The notes under the pieces are model-generated. The model was not told where the DNA came from and searched no databases. It saw only the letters and a program-made list of their open reading frames with translations. 64,000 bases of DNA from Pseudomonadota bacterium (GTDB lineage Bacteria; Pseudomonadota; Gammaproteobacteria; Steroidobacterales; Steroidobacteraceae), in NCBI GenBank assembly GCA_018241505.1, contig JAFEDS010000005.1, forward strand, positions 372,001 to 436,000, in the 5' to 3' direction. This document shows positions 46,150 to 54,633 of this stretch, piece by piece (positions within the stretch are counted from its first letter, which is position 1; each line of letters opens with the position of its first letter). The translations under genes were made by a program, and so were the position numbers.

Positions 46150-47222
46150 TTGGCGGCCTTTACGCGGTCGAGAATGCGGCCTTCCATGGCTTCGAGCCCC
46201 GGCGGGATGGCCGGATACCAGTTGATTCCGGAGAATGCGCCGTTCGGAAAGCTCTCATTGAACTGGGCGCGCATGCGTTGATCCACCAGGTCTTCGGTTC
46301 CCCGCGCCGCAGTCCAATTGCCCACCTTGCGGGTGATGCGCGCGGCAATCGCGGGGCGCATGGTGAAATTGATCCATTTGTAGGCGCCGGCGTCATTGCG
46401 TCCCTTGTAGGGCAGGGCGAACGTATCGAGCCAGCCCAGGGCGCCGGACTTGGGCACAATATAACGGATGGCGGGATTCTCGCGATTCAAGGTCCAACCG
46501 CCGGTATCCCACATCATGGCGGCGGTCACCTCACCGGAGCGCATGCCATTCAGCAACTGGTCGCGGTTGTCGAAAAAGAACCGCACAATGGCCTTGCACT
46601 CGGACAGTTTTCTACCCACTTCTTCCATGAGGGCCTCATAGGCTTTGGGATCGTCATAGAGCGCGAATGGATCCTTGCCCAATGCAAACGCGAACGCCAT
46701 CAGCGTGGGCCGCCGCAGGCGCATGGACGTTTTTCCCTTGAGATCGGGACGGCAAAGGTCGGTGTAGTCGGAAATGGTGGTGTCCTGGGTGTTGGCCACC
46801 AAGCCTTCCGAGCCCCACAGGTACGGCAGCGCATAGAGCTTGCCGTCCAGGGTGGCGATTTTCTGCGTGATGGCCAGGATCTCCGGGCGGAATTGCTGCA
46901 AGTTGACTTTTGACAGGTCGATGGGCTTGTACAGCCCGAACTCGCGTTGCACGCCGGTGATACGGTCCTGTGAGGGCTGTGCAAGGTCAAAGCCGGCGCC
47001 GCCGGTCGCGTGCAGCTTGGAGATGATCTCTTCGTTGTTGGACAGTGTCAGCTCGACATGGATGCCGGTCTCCTTCTCAAAGTCTGCCGCCACATCCGCA
47101 GGCACATAGTCCGACCAGGTGATGATGCGCAACCGCTTCGAGCTGTCGACGCGCGAGCAGCCGCCGAGGACCGCCAGGCACAGGGCGAACGCCACGATGA
47201 GACCGCTTTTGCCCCAGGACAT
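46146..47222 (-). CDS. PotD/PotF-type periplasmic binding lipoprotein
   Basis: A 358-residue solute-binding protein with a lipoprotein signal (VAFALCLAVLGGC). The mature start RLRIITWSDYVPADVAADFEKETGI is the PotD/PotF pattern, and WGSEGLVANTQD and MMWDTGGWTL correspond to binding-cleft strands. It delivers its ligand to the PotABC subunits encoded downstream. Tryptophans and acidic residues in the cleft fit a cationic ligand such as a polyamine or quaternary amine, but which one cannot be read from sequence. It lies 15 bp after the MFS gene. Confidence 0.9.
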   Translation of the reverse strand: MSWGKSGLIVAFALCLAVLGGCSRVDSSKRLRIITWSDYVPADVAADFEKETGIHVELTLSNNEEIISKLHATGGAGFDLAQPSQDRITGVQREFGLYKPIDLSKVNLQQFRPEILAITQKIATLDGKLYALPYLWGSEGLVANTQDTTISDYTDLCRPDLKGKTSMRLRRPTLMAFAFALGKDPFALYDDPKAYEALMEEVGRKLSECKAIVRFFFDNRDQLLNGMRSGEVTAAMMWDTGGWTLNRENPAIRYIVPKSGALGWLDTFALPYKGRNDAGAYKWINFTMRPAIAARITRKVGNWTAARGTEDLVDQRMRAQFNESFPNGAFSGINWYPAIPPGLEAMEGRILDRVKAAN

Positions 47223-47237
47223 GTGTGTGTCAGCTCT

Positions 47238-48551
47238 TCACGCAACGCCGACGGCGCGTGCCTGGTCCTGGATGATGGTCCGTGACGCCCAGAAGTAGTG
47301 GAAGGCGGACCAGAATCCGGTCGGCGCGAGGCACAGCAGCGCCATGCGCAGCGAGTCGGCATTCGCCACGTGATCGGGTGCGAACAGGTCGCTGAGGAAT
47401 CCAACCGCCTGGGGCGCGATGATCAGGTTGCCTACGTTGGCAACGAGGAGGGTGACTGCGCAATATTGCGCCCGCATGCGGCAGGGCGCGAGATTGTTCA
47501 ACACTCCGAAACAGGGTCCGATGTAGAAATAGATGGCGGGTATGAAGATCCACAGCATCACCTGCGCCAGTGGCAGCGAGTGGGTGTAGATCATGATGAT
47601 GGAAGGGACGGTCGCCAGTCCGATGATACCGCCCATCAAGTACATGATACGGCGCGGACTGTGCATGCTGGGCAGCCCCAACAGCCAGCCGGTGAATATT
47701 GTGGCGCCGATGCCTGCGACGAGATGAATGGGACCGGTAATGTGGCCCGCCTCACCGGCCGTGATGCCGTAGTTGCGCACCAGGAAAGTCGTGATCCACC
47801 AGACCAGCCCCCAGCCCCACAACGCCGTGACTGCGCTGCCCAGCATCAGGTGAACGGCGGAACGCTGGCGCCATAGATATTCCAGCGTCTCCATGAGCGC
47901 AGGCTTTTCCTTGCTGGCGCATTCGTCCAACTGACCTCTACGGGGCTCGCGAATGGTCAGGAAGACGAAAGCACCGAACACCACACCCGGTATGCCGAGC
48001 GTGAGAAATACAGTGCGCCAGCCGTAGGCATCGGCGATTCGACCGGCGAGGTCGGCGCCGACCCATGCGCCAATGGGAGCCCCTAGCGAAAAAATCGTTA
48101 GCGCCATCGGGCGGCGCAGGGGTGGAAAGTAGTCGGCGAGAATGGATGTCGCCGCCGGCGTGCCGCCGGCCTCGCCGATTCCCACTCCGATGCGCGGCAG
48201 CAGCAACTGCCAGTAAGTAGCCGCACGGCCGCACAGCACCGTCATTGCCGACCACACAATCAATGAGACCGCGATGATGTTGCGCCTGTTGACCCGGTCC
48301 GCCAGCAGTGACAGGGGAATGCCGAATGACACATAGAACAGGGAAAGCGACACGCCGGTCAGGAACGCGATGCCTGAATCGGTGAGCCGCAGCTCCAGAC
48401 GAATGGGCTCGAGGACGGTGGAAATGACGTACCGGTCGGCGATACTGACGGTGTACACGAGGCACATCACGATCAGTACATACCAGCGCATGACGATCGA
48501 GGCGCCGGCTTGGGCGGGTGTGGACTCTATCGCGGCCACTTCGGTATTCAT
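47238..48551 (-). CDS. Major facilitator superfamily transporter
   Basis: A 437-residue MFS protein with 12 helices. The A-like motif reads LSLLADRVNRRNIIAVSL and the Pro/Gly-rich helix-5 motif reads GIGEAGGTPAATSILADYFP. The latter is close to Spns-type and proteobacterial MFS members that sit near catabolic genes. It is the first gene of the minus-strand importer operon. The substrate is unknown; the context suggests an organic ion related to choline or polyamine metabolism. Confidence 0.9.
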   Translation of the reverse strand: MNTEVAAIESTPAQAGASIVMRWYVLIVMCLVYTVSIADRYVISTVLEPIRLELRLTDSGIAFLTGVSLSLFYVSFGIPLSLLADRVNRRNIIAVSLIVWSAMTVLCGRAATYWQLLLPRIGVGIGEAGGTPAATSILADYFPPLRRPMALTIFSLGAPIGAWVGADLAGRIADAYGWRTVFLTLGIPGVVFGAFVFLTIREPRRGQLDECASKEKPALMETLEYLWRQRSAVHLMLGSAVTALWGWGLVWWITTFLVRNYGITAGEAGHITGPIHLVAGIGATIFTGWLLGLPSMHSPRRIMYLMGGIIGLATVPSIIMIYTHSLPLAQVMLWIFIPAIYFYIGPCFGVLNNLAPCRMRAQYCAVTLLVANVGNLIIAPQAVGFLSDLFAPDHVANADSLRMALLCLAPTGFWSAFHYFWASRTIIQDQARAVGVA

Positions 48552-48595
48552 GTCCCGACCATAGCAAAATAACAGCGCCGCGGGCTACGCCTCCT

Positions 48596-48625
48596 AAGTG
48601 CCTGATATTCAAGGCACTTGAATAT
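48596..48625. promoter_or_regulatory. Two overlapping palindromes, candidate operator
   Basis: One inverted repeat has arms AAGTGCCT (48596-48603) and AGGCACTT (48612-48619). A second, perfect one has 9-bp arms ATATTCAAG (48605-48613) and CTTGAATAT (48617-48625) around GCA. They share bases, so the two hairpins or operator forms exclude each other. They lie between the divergent MFS and mscS genes, 45-75 bp upstream of the MFS start, a natural place for a repressor site. Confidence 0.5.
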
Positions 48626-48708
48626 ATGCGTCATGCGGTCCGGGACGGGCGGGGCCGGCACGCTGACATGTTATCGTGGCCATTCGAAAATCAGTGGACC
48701 TTCAGCCC

Positions 48709-49530
48709 ATGAACGTATCCGTGTCCTCAATCGAGCAGGTCAAAGCGACGGTGATCGATCTCGCGATCCGTTTCGGACCCCGCGTGCTCGTCGCGATTCT
48801 GATCCTGATCGCGGGCGTCATGGTGGCCCGCATGATCAGCCGCTGGCTGCTGAAGGCATTGCATCGCATCGAGTTGGAACCGCCGGTGCGGCAACTGTTG
48901 GCCCGCAGCGCCTGGATACTGACTTTCGCGCTGTTCCTGGTGTTGGCGCTGGAGAACCTCGGGGTCGAGCTGCTGCCGTTGATTGCCGGTGTCGGCGTGG
49001 CGGGCGCCGGCATTGCGCTCGCGACCCAGGGCGTGCTCAGCAACCTGGTGGCGGGCCTGTCGATCATTTTCGCGAAGCCGTTTCGCGTGGGCGAGTACAT
49101 ATCGATCGTGGGGGAAGAGGGGCTGGTTCACACCATCACACTGTTCACCACGACACTGACGCACCCCGACCGATCACGGGTGGTCATTCCCAACCGCAAG
49201 ATCGTGGGCGAAATACTGCACAACTTCGGAACTATCCGCCAATTGGATATTGTGGTCGGCGTTGCCTATGACACCGACATGACTTCGGCGTTCGCGGCGG
49301 TCGCCGAGGTCCTGCATTCCAACCCGCGCGTGTTGCGCGATCCGGGACCGATCGTGCAGACGCTGTTACTGGGTGACTCGGCGGTGAACATCGGCATCCG
49401 GCCGTGGGTCAGCGTGGCGGACTATCGCGTAGCGCTGGGCGAAATCAACACGGCGGTGTTGGAAACGTTCCGGGCGCGCGGGATCGTGATGCCGTTCCCG
49501 CAGCGAGAAGTACGAATGCTGGAACGCTAG
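48709..49530 (+). CDS. mscS: Small-conductance mechanosensitive channel (MscS family)
   Basis: A 273-residue channel, close to E. coli MscS (286). Three helices are visible (roughly 22-44, 62-83 and 88-120). The pore helix TM3 is Gly/Ala-rich (AGVGVAGAGIALATQGVLSNLVAGLSI), and the beta domain follows (FRVGEYISIVGEEGLVHTITLFTTTL). It opens on hypo-osmotic shock to release solutes, which fits beside osmolyte uptake genes. I prefer ATG at 48709 to an in-frame start at 48676. It is divergent from the MFS gene. Confidence 0.94.
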   Translation: MNVSVSSIEQVKATVIDLAIRFGPRVLVAILILIAGVMVARMISRWLLKALHRIELEPPVRQLLARSAWILTFALFLVLALENLGVELLPLIAGVGVAGAGIALATQGVLSNLVAGLSIIFAKPFRVGEYISIVGEEGLVHTITLFTTTLTHPDRSRVVIPNRKIVGEILHNFGTIRQLDIVVGVAYDTDMTSAFAAVAEVLHSNPRVLRDPGPIVQTLLLGDSAVNIGIRPWVSVADYRVALGEINTAVLETFRARGIVMPFPQREVRMLER

Positions 49531-49615
49531 AGTATCGCGGGCCAACGCGCCGCGGCGCCTCGCCACAGAGGCAAAAGAACCCCGGCTCCGCGCGGCCAGT
49601 GCCGCGCCAATCAAC

Positions 49616-50107
49616 CTATAGCACCTCGAAGACGTTGTAGACGGGGCCATCGGCCCGCCTGTGACCCACGCCGATCGCGAGCAGGCGATTGATCCAGTCG
49701 TATTTGGTCGACGACGTCTCAAAGACCGGCTGGGAGCGCAGATAGTAATTGGAGGCATCGACGGCCTCGCCCTTGGCCATTCGCTGCATGACATCGACCG
49801 GACCGTGCAGCAGGCCGCGATAGGACATGGAGATCAGTGCGTCGTCATCGGTCTTCAGATTCAGCTTCACATCCAAAGCGATGGCGCCATCACCGCGGAT
49901 TGTCTGCCAATCGCTGCCGCCTTCGAGCACTTCACCGCGCAGGCGCTGTCCTTCGAAGCGCCCGCCGGTAATCACAATGGTGCGCCGGTAGCCACCCGGA
50001 GTAGGGCCCACAATGACATGGGGCTTGATGTCCAACTTCATCACAAACAGGGATTGCGTCCGTACGCTCTTGAGAACTTCAGGCAAATAATCAGCGAGAG
50101 CACCCAT
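49616..50107 (-). CDS. DUF3237 family protein
   Basis: A 163-residue cytoplasmic beta-rich protein of the DUF3237 family. Typical segments are VIVGPTPGGYRRTIVITGGRFEGQRLRGEVL and GDGAIALDVKLNLKTDDDALISMSYRG. Members often sit beside flavin oxidoreductases and aromatic degradation genes, as here: the flavin oxidoreductase gene lies upstream with its stop 10 bp before this start. No catalytic role is established to my knowledge. The start at 50107 is chosen because longer frames run into the neighbour. Confidence 0.88.
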   Translation of the reverse strand: MGALADYLPEVLKSVRTQSLFVMKLDIKPHVIVGPTPGGYRRTIVITGGRFEGQRLRGEVLEGGSDWQTIRGDGAIALDVKLNLKTDDDALISMSYRGLLHGPVDVMQRMAKGEAVDASNYYLRSQPVFETSSTKYDWINRLLAIGVGHRRADGPVYNVFEVL

Positions 50108-50117
50108 GTGTGATACC

Positions 50118-51230
50118 TCAACGGCCGCCGTTGATAATTTCACCGAACAGATCCTTCTGCTCGCGCGGTGGTGCACGCCAGTAAGGCGGCGGAGCAGAAA
50201 CCTGTCCACCCAGCTTGGCAGCGGCGTGCCACGCCCACCGTGGGTCATAAAGCATTCCACGTGCCAGCGCGACCATATCCGCTTCGCCCCGGGCAATGAT
50301 CTCTTCCGCCTGCTGTGGCTCGGTAATCAAGCCGACGGCAACGGTGGGCAGGCCGGTGGCCGCCCTGATGGCCTTGGCAAAAGGCACCTGGTAGCCGGGC
50401 GTGACCGGTATTTTCTGCAGCGGCGACACACCTCCCGAGGACACATCGATCCAGTCGGCGCCTCGTTTTTTGAGCTCGATAGCGTAGGCCACGGATTGTT
50501 CCAGGTCCCAGCCGCCCTCGACCCAGTCGGTGGCGGACAGCCGCACGCCCATAGGTTTGTCGGCTGGAAACGCGGCCCGCACGGTCTCGAAGACTTCGAG
50601 CGGATAGCGCATGCGATTCGCAAGCGATCCCCCGTACTCATCGGTGCGCCGATTGCTGACGGGTGACAAAAATTCATGCAGCAGGTAACCGTGCGCCGAG
50701 TGAATTTCAATCGCATCCAGGCCCAGCGCCGCCGCGCGCCGCGCCGCCGCCGCGAATGACTTTCGGATTCGCTCGAGCCCGGCCGCGTCCAGCTCACGCG
50801 GGGGCAACTCTCCCTCCTTATGAGGAACGGCCGAGGGAGCGACCGCCTCCCAACCGCCTTTGGCAATGGGAATCTGCTGGCCACCTTCCCAGGGAACATC
50901 GCTCGATGCCTTGCGGCCTGCATGTGCCAATTGCACAGCAACGCGAATGTTCGAGTAGCGCCTGATGGCCGCGACGACGCGGGCAATCGCAGCTTGGCGA
51001 TCCTCATCCCAGATTCCCAGGCACCCCGGGGTAATGCGGCCCGCGCTCTCCACGGCGGTCGCCTCTATGAACAACATTGCGGCACCGGACATGGCCAGGG
51101 CACCGAGGTGCATTATGTGCCAATCGGTCGCCAATCCCTGCTCCGCGGAATACTGGCACATGGGGGAGACGACGATGCGATTCGGAAGAACGAGATTGCG
51201 TAGCGCGATCGGCGAAAAGAGAACGCTCAT
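50118..51230 (-). CDS. NADH:flavin oxidoreductase, old yellow enzyme (YqjM/NamA class)
   Basis: A 370-residue FMN-dependent ene-reductase with a TIM-barrel. The start LFSPIALRNLVLPNRIVVSPMCQYSAEQG, including the Cys in PMCQYS, marks the thermophilic-like YqjM class. Substrate-binding His residues lie in LAHAGRK and IHSAHGYLLHEFLSP, and FMN phosphate-binding motifs are near AVGLITEPQQAEEIIARGEADMVALARGML. It reduces activated C=C bonds with NAD(P)H. It is probably co-transcribed with the DUF3237 gene. The start at 51230 fits the family; the open frame extends upstream without homology. Confidence 0.93.
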   Translation of the reverse strand: MSVLFSPIALRNLVLPNRIVVSPMCQYSAEQGLATDWHIMHLGALAMSGAAMLFIEATAVESAGRITPGCLGIWDEDRQAAIARVVAAIRRYSNIRVAVQLAHAGRKASSDVPWEGGQQIPIAKGGWEAVAPSAVPHKEGELPPRELDAAGLERIRKSFAAAARRAAALGLDAIEIHSAHGYLLHEFLSPVSNRRTDEYGGSLANRMRYPLEVFETVRAAFPADKPMGVRLSATDWVEGGWDLEQSVAYAIELKKRGADWIDVSSGGVSPLQKIPVTPGYQVPFAKAIRAATGLPTVAVGLITEPQQAEEIIARGEADMVALARGMLYDPRWAWHAAAKLGGQVSAPPPYWRAPPREQKDLFGEIINGGR

Positions 51231-51298
51231 TACCTGCCCGGACGTCTGCGGAAACCGGGCCGCATTGTGCGCTATTGCGCGCCTCGGAGTATCTCTCG

Positions 51299-53575
51299 TT
51301 AGAAGGTCTTCGACACAGTCAGACGGACAGCCAGGGGCTCCAGCGGGTGCACGTGCAGGTCCGGAACTCCGTCCGCCGGCTCGCCGGGCAGACGGTCGAC
51401 GTACCAGAACTCCGCCGCATTCGAGTGCCGGTTCAATATGTTGTACACCCCCAGGCCCGCGCTCCAGTCCCGTGCAAAGGAGTACTTCAGGTCGGCGTTC
51501 CACTCACCGTAACCGCCGCTTTGAATTTGATTGTCAGCAGAGAGCGGTTCGCGCCCGAGATAGCGGTATTCGAGTCCGCCACTCCAGGCACCGAGATTTT
51601 TTACATAGACATTGAATGAGCCGGTCGCGAAGGGAGCGTTGGATAGATAGCGTCCGACGTGGCCTGTACCGTCATCAAAGTCCGTCTTAAAACGTGCGTG
51701 GTCGCCCGAGTAACTGGCGTAGAGCTCGAGCCATCTCAGTGCCTGATAGGTCAGATTGACTTCGTATCCATAGCGCCGACTTGCCGGTCCTGCACCATCT
51801 TCGCCGGCGTCCGGATCGTATGTGGTCTCCGATTCGGCATCGAGGTTGAAAAGCGCGAGTGTGACAGTAACCTTGTCCGCGGCCAGGTGTTGCCGCAGTC
51901 CCAGCTCCTCGCCCATCTGCCGGGCAATCAGAGGCGCGCCGGCCTGTCCCGTCGTGGCCGCCTGGGTGACACCGCGAAGGTCATCACTGTGAAACCCGCG
52001 GCCGGCACTCAGATAGAGTTCCGTCGATTTCGCGGGCGTAAGAATGAGGCTGATTTTGGGCTGAAACATCGATTGACTGGCGCTCCCGGAGTTGGTGCCC
52101 GAGTCGATGCCGTGAATGAAGTCCTCGCGGATTCCAACAACAGTGCGAAACCACGATGTCCAGTGGGTTGTGGCCTGCATGTAGGCCGAGAGGTTGAACA
52201 GATGGACGTGATCGGTTTCGGAGAAGTCCAGGGGGTTTTGTCCCGAGCCCAACACGACTCGACCTCGCGTTGGCAGGCGTGAGAGTTCGTTGATGTCATA
52301 GCGAGCTCGCGCACCGGAGAGCCATTCCGTAGTGATACCGCCTAGTTGCATCGGCAACCGATAGCTCACACCGCCACCGGTGATGTAGCGGTTCTCTGTC
52401 TGCGCCTCCTGGTCGCCGTTCACTGGATCAGTCAGAAAGTGCGTAAAGTTGTTCCACAGCGTCAACTGTGTGTTGACCACATACGCATTTGCAGCGAGCT
52501 CGCCGTCGCCGCTCAAAGCGTGGTACTGGCCCGAAAGACTCCAGCGCTGCGCTCGGCCGCCATCGGTCGCATCCAACGTCCCAAAGCGGCCGATCAAACC
52601 TTCCCTGACGGCTCTCTCGGGCTGATCCGTCGTGGCATTCCACAGGCCGTGATAAAACATTCCGGTCAGGGAAAATCCGCTGTCGCTGTAGCGTAGAACC
52701 GCGTTGACTTTGCGTTGATTGTCGGCGCTGTCCCAGGGGCCGTCGTACTGCTGCAGCTCCAGGGCGCCCAACAGGTTGCCGGCCGTTCCGGCCGCGAGCA
52801 CTCTTTGAAATCCCAGGTTGCCGCCGGTTGCATTGATCTGGTTGTCGATGCGGTTGAGATAGCTCAGATGCACCGATCCCACGGAGGCAAAGTCACCTTG
52901 ATCGGCATAATAGGTGCCCTTGGTGAATTGGATGTTCGTGGCCAGTTCGGGGATCATGAAATTGAGATCCGTGTAACCCTGGCCATGAGCATGCGTGGGG
53001 TTGTTGACGGGCATGCCGTCAACGGACACGGCCAGGTCCGTGCCGTGGTCGAGGTTGTAGCCGCGCATGAGGTACTGATTGGCTTTGCCTTCGCCACTAT
53101 GCGAGGTGACCTGCAGGCCTGGAACCGTTTCGAGCAATTGGCCCGGGCGGTAGGCTGGGGTCAGCGCCAGCTCGTCGTTCACGACGATGCCTTCGCTGGC
53201 GGTGCTGGTGGTACCAATGAGCTCGCGACGTTCCGCGGTGACGACCACTGTTGAAAGGGCGTCGGCAGTCACCAGCGGTGTGGGATCGGCGCTGGCATTG
53301 GATGACCCATCGACATCGGCGCTTGCACGCGCTGACTCGGCGGCGGCGCCGGCGTCAGCGGGCACCGCGGTATCCGCGTCGGCGCTGGCGTCAGCGGGTG
53401 CTGCGGTGTCTGCGGGTGCCACCGCGTTCGCGTCTGCGGGCACCGTGGCGTTTGCGTCTGCGGGCGCAACGTCCGCGTGACTAGTTGCAACTGCAGGCGC
53501 ACCGACGGCTTCGGCAACGAACGGACTGGCACCTGCGAACAATATAGCAATAGCAAAAAATGACAGCTTGCGCAC
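51299..53575 (-). CDS. TonB-dependent outer-membrane receptor under cobalamin riboswitch control
   Basis: A 758-residue TonB-dependent receptor. After the signal peptide (LSFFAIAILFAGASPFVAEA) comes an unusual 70-residue Ala/Asp-rich stretch, then a plug domain (GQLLETVPGLQVTSHSGEGKANQYLMRGYNLDHG) and a 22-strand-type barrel ending in Phe (LTVSKTF). A cobalamin riboswitch sits in its leader, so the substrate is likely a corrinoid or something needed when B12 is scarce. Yet the plug does not look like classical BtuB; the HGTDLAVSVDGMPVNNPTHAHGQGY segment is His/Gly-rich. No btuF, btuC or btuD is nearby. Confidence 0.9.
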   Translation of the reverse strand: MRKLSFFAIAILFAGASPFVAEAVGAPAVATSHADVAPADANATVPADANAVAPADTAAPADASADADTAVPADAGAAAESARASADVDGSSNASADPTPLVTADALSTVVVTAERRELIGTTSTASEGIVVNDELALTPAYRPGQLLETVPGLQVTSHSGEGKANQYLMRGYNLDHGTDLAVSVDGMPVNNPTHAHGQGYTDLNFMIPELATNIQFTKGTYYADQGDFASVGSVHLSYLNRIDNQINATGGNLGFQRVLAAGTAGNLLGALELQQYDGPWDSADNQRKVNAVLRYSDSGFSLTGMFYHGLWNATTDQPERAVREGLIGRFGTLDATDGGRAQRWSLSGQYHALSGDGELAANAYVVNTQLTLWNNFTHFLTDPVNGDQEAQTENRYITGGGVSYRLPMQLGGITTEWLSGARARYDINELSRLPTRGRVVLGSGQNPLDFSETDHVHLFNLSAYMQATTHWTSWFRTVVGIREDFIHGIDSGTNSGSASQSMFQPKISLILTPAKSTELYLSAGRGFHSDDLRGVTQAATTGQAGAPLIARQMGEELGLRQHLAADKVTVTLALFNLDAESETTYDPDAGEDGAGPASRRYGYEVNLTYQALRWLELYASYSGDHARFKTDFDDGTGHVGRYLSNAPFATGSFNVYVKNLGAWSGGLEYRYLGREPLSADNQIQSGGYGEWNADLKYSFARDWSAGLGVYNILNRHSNAAEFWYVDRLPGEPADGVPDLHVHPLEPLAVRLTVSKTF
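53269..53480 (-). repeat. Degenerate repeats coding the Ala/Asp-rich segment of the TonB receptor
   Basis: Within the receptor gene, short units coding variants of (V/A)PADA(N/D/G)A and ADAS repeat about ten times. They read as imperfect 12 to 24-bp repeats of GCGTCTGCGGGC-like sequence. They separate the signal peptide from the plug and probably encode a flexible periplasmic linker. Confidence 0.75.
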
Positions 53576-53589
53576 GGCACTCCCCGGCC

Positions 53590-53765
53590 GATGACAGGAC
53601 GATCGCGCGAGGCAAGTGTCCTGGCTCCCGGGTCACCGCGTTCGTCTCCTTCCCGAGGCCATGGCCTCAGTGGGTTCACTGACGTTCGCTCGCCGGTTAC
53701 AGTTGCGGGGGCAGCCGCGGTGTTACACCGCGTTCCAATTCAATCCCACGAGTGGGAACCTTGCG
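53590..53765 (-). ncRNA. Cobalamin (B12) riboswitch
   Basis: On the minus strand the leader of the TonB receptor gene holds the core of an adenosylcobalamin-type riboswitch. It reads GGATTGAATTGGAACGCGGTG, a matching CACCGCGG, then the nearly invariant GCTGCCCCCGCAACTGTA, CCACTG, GGGAAGG, and the B12 box GAGCCAGGACACTTGCC (53611-53627). Downstream, GTCCTG (53595-53600) can pair with CAGGAC in the B12 box (53618-53623), a likely switch between ligand-bound and free forms. Binding of cobalamin should lower expression of the receptor. Confidence 0.95.
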
Positions 53766-53823
53766 CGAGCTGGCGATCATACTGATAAGCATCGGCAGGT
53801 CAATGAGACAATAGGAGTCCACG

Positions 53824-54195
53824 ATGATCATCGATCATATCGGCCTGGCTGTGAGCGACTACGAGCGCAGCCGCCAATTTTTCATCCAGGCGCTGGCGCC
53901 CCTTGGCATTGAGCTCGTAATGGAAGTGGAAGGGTGGGCCGGCCTCGGGCGCGGCGGTAAGCCGGAGCTCTGGTTCGGGACGCACACAGCCCCACAACAT
54001 CCGATGCACATTGCGTTTGTGGCGCAAAGTCGGGAACAGGTGCGCGCGTTCTACTCAGCGGCGCTCGCCGCCGGTGGCAAGGACAACGGGCCGCCGGGCG
54101 TTCGGGAGATCTATCATCCCAACTACTACGCGGCGTTTGTTATTGGACCGGACGGGCACAACATTGAGGCGGTGTCGCATTCGGCGGGGGAGTAG
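53824..54195 (+). CDS. VOC family (glyoxalase/bleomycin-resistance fold) protein
   Basis: A 123-residue single-domain VOC protein. The start IIDHIGLAVSDYERSRQFF carries the first metal-ligand His, HIAFVAQSREQVRAFY the second, and IGPDGHNIEAVSH the third acidic ligand near the end. Members bind a metal and handle small electrophiles, extradiol substrates or antibiotics; which applies here cannot be told. A GGAG box precedes the ATG. It is divergent from the riboswitch-controlled receptor gene. Confidence 0.9.
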   Translation: MIIDHIGLAVSDYERSRQFFIQALAPLGIELVMEVEGWAGLGRGGKPELWFGTHTAPQHPMHIAFVAQSREQVRAFYSAALAAGGKDNGPPGVREIYHPNYYAAFVIGPDGHNIEAVSHSAGE

Positions 54196-54198
54196 GGG

Positions 54199-54390
54199 TT
54201 AGATCCACTTGAAGCCGTGCGCAAGCGTCAGTATATCCAACGCGATCATTCCAAGCAGACAACGGTTGGCAATACACCTGCAGAAGCTCCACGGCACATA
54301 GGTACGCATGGTGTCGACACGTAATGCAACCAGCTCCGACTCGAGCTTGCAAATCTGGGCCCGCAACGCTGTTATTTCTGAATCGGCCAT
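54199..54390 (-). CDS. Small hypothetical coiled-coil/membrane protein
   Basis: A 63-residue protein not recognised as any family. The first half is a short heptad-like helix (ITALRAQICKLESELVALRVD) and the second half has a hydrophobic stretch (CLLGMIALDILTLAHGF) that could span or touch the membrane. Four cysteines are present. An AGGA box lies about 8 bp upstream of ATG at 54390. The surrounding DNA is lower in GC than its neighbours. It may be real or a chance frame, and it converges on the VOC gene with only 3 bp between stops. Confidence 0.5.
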   Translation of the reverse strand: MADSEITALRAQICKLESELVALRVDTMRTYVPWSFCRCIANRCLLGMIALDILTLAHGFKWI

Positions 54391-54548
54391 GCCGATTCCT
54401 GTTTCCAATCTTCTGGCCGCAGTATAATCGCAAACGTAACTTAGTGGGATGCAACTTACTGTCATTAGTGGGGGTCGCCACGCAACAACGGCGTCGAACC
54501 ATATGCGCGAAATCAACCGTCCGAATCGGACGACGTAATCAGATCCCA

Positions 54549-54584
54549 CGCCGAAATTAGCCGCTGTGATAAATCGCCGAAATT
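54549..54584. promoter_or_regulatory. Direct repeats upstream of the toxin-antitoxin pair
   Basis: Two exact copies of CGCCGAAATT (54549-54558 and 54575-54584) lie 26 bp apart, start to start, about 50-85 bp before the antitoxin ATG. Antitoxins of this kind usually bind repeats at their own promoter, so this is a candidate operator. Confidence 0.4.
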
Positions 54585-54633
54585 CGCATTTTTGTCGATT
54601 GCAAAACCTGTTGCGAGGACTCAAAGTGGGACC

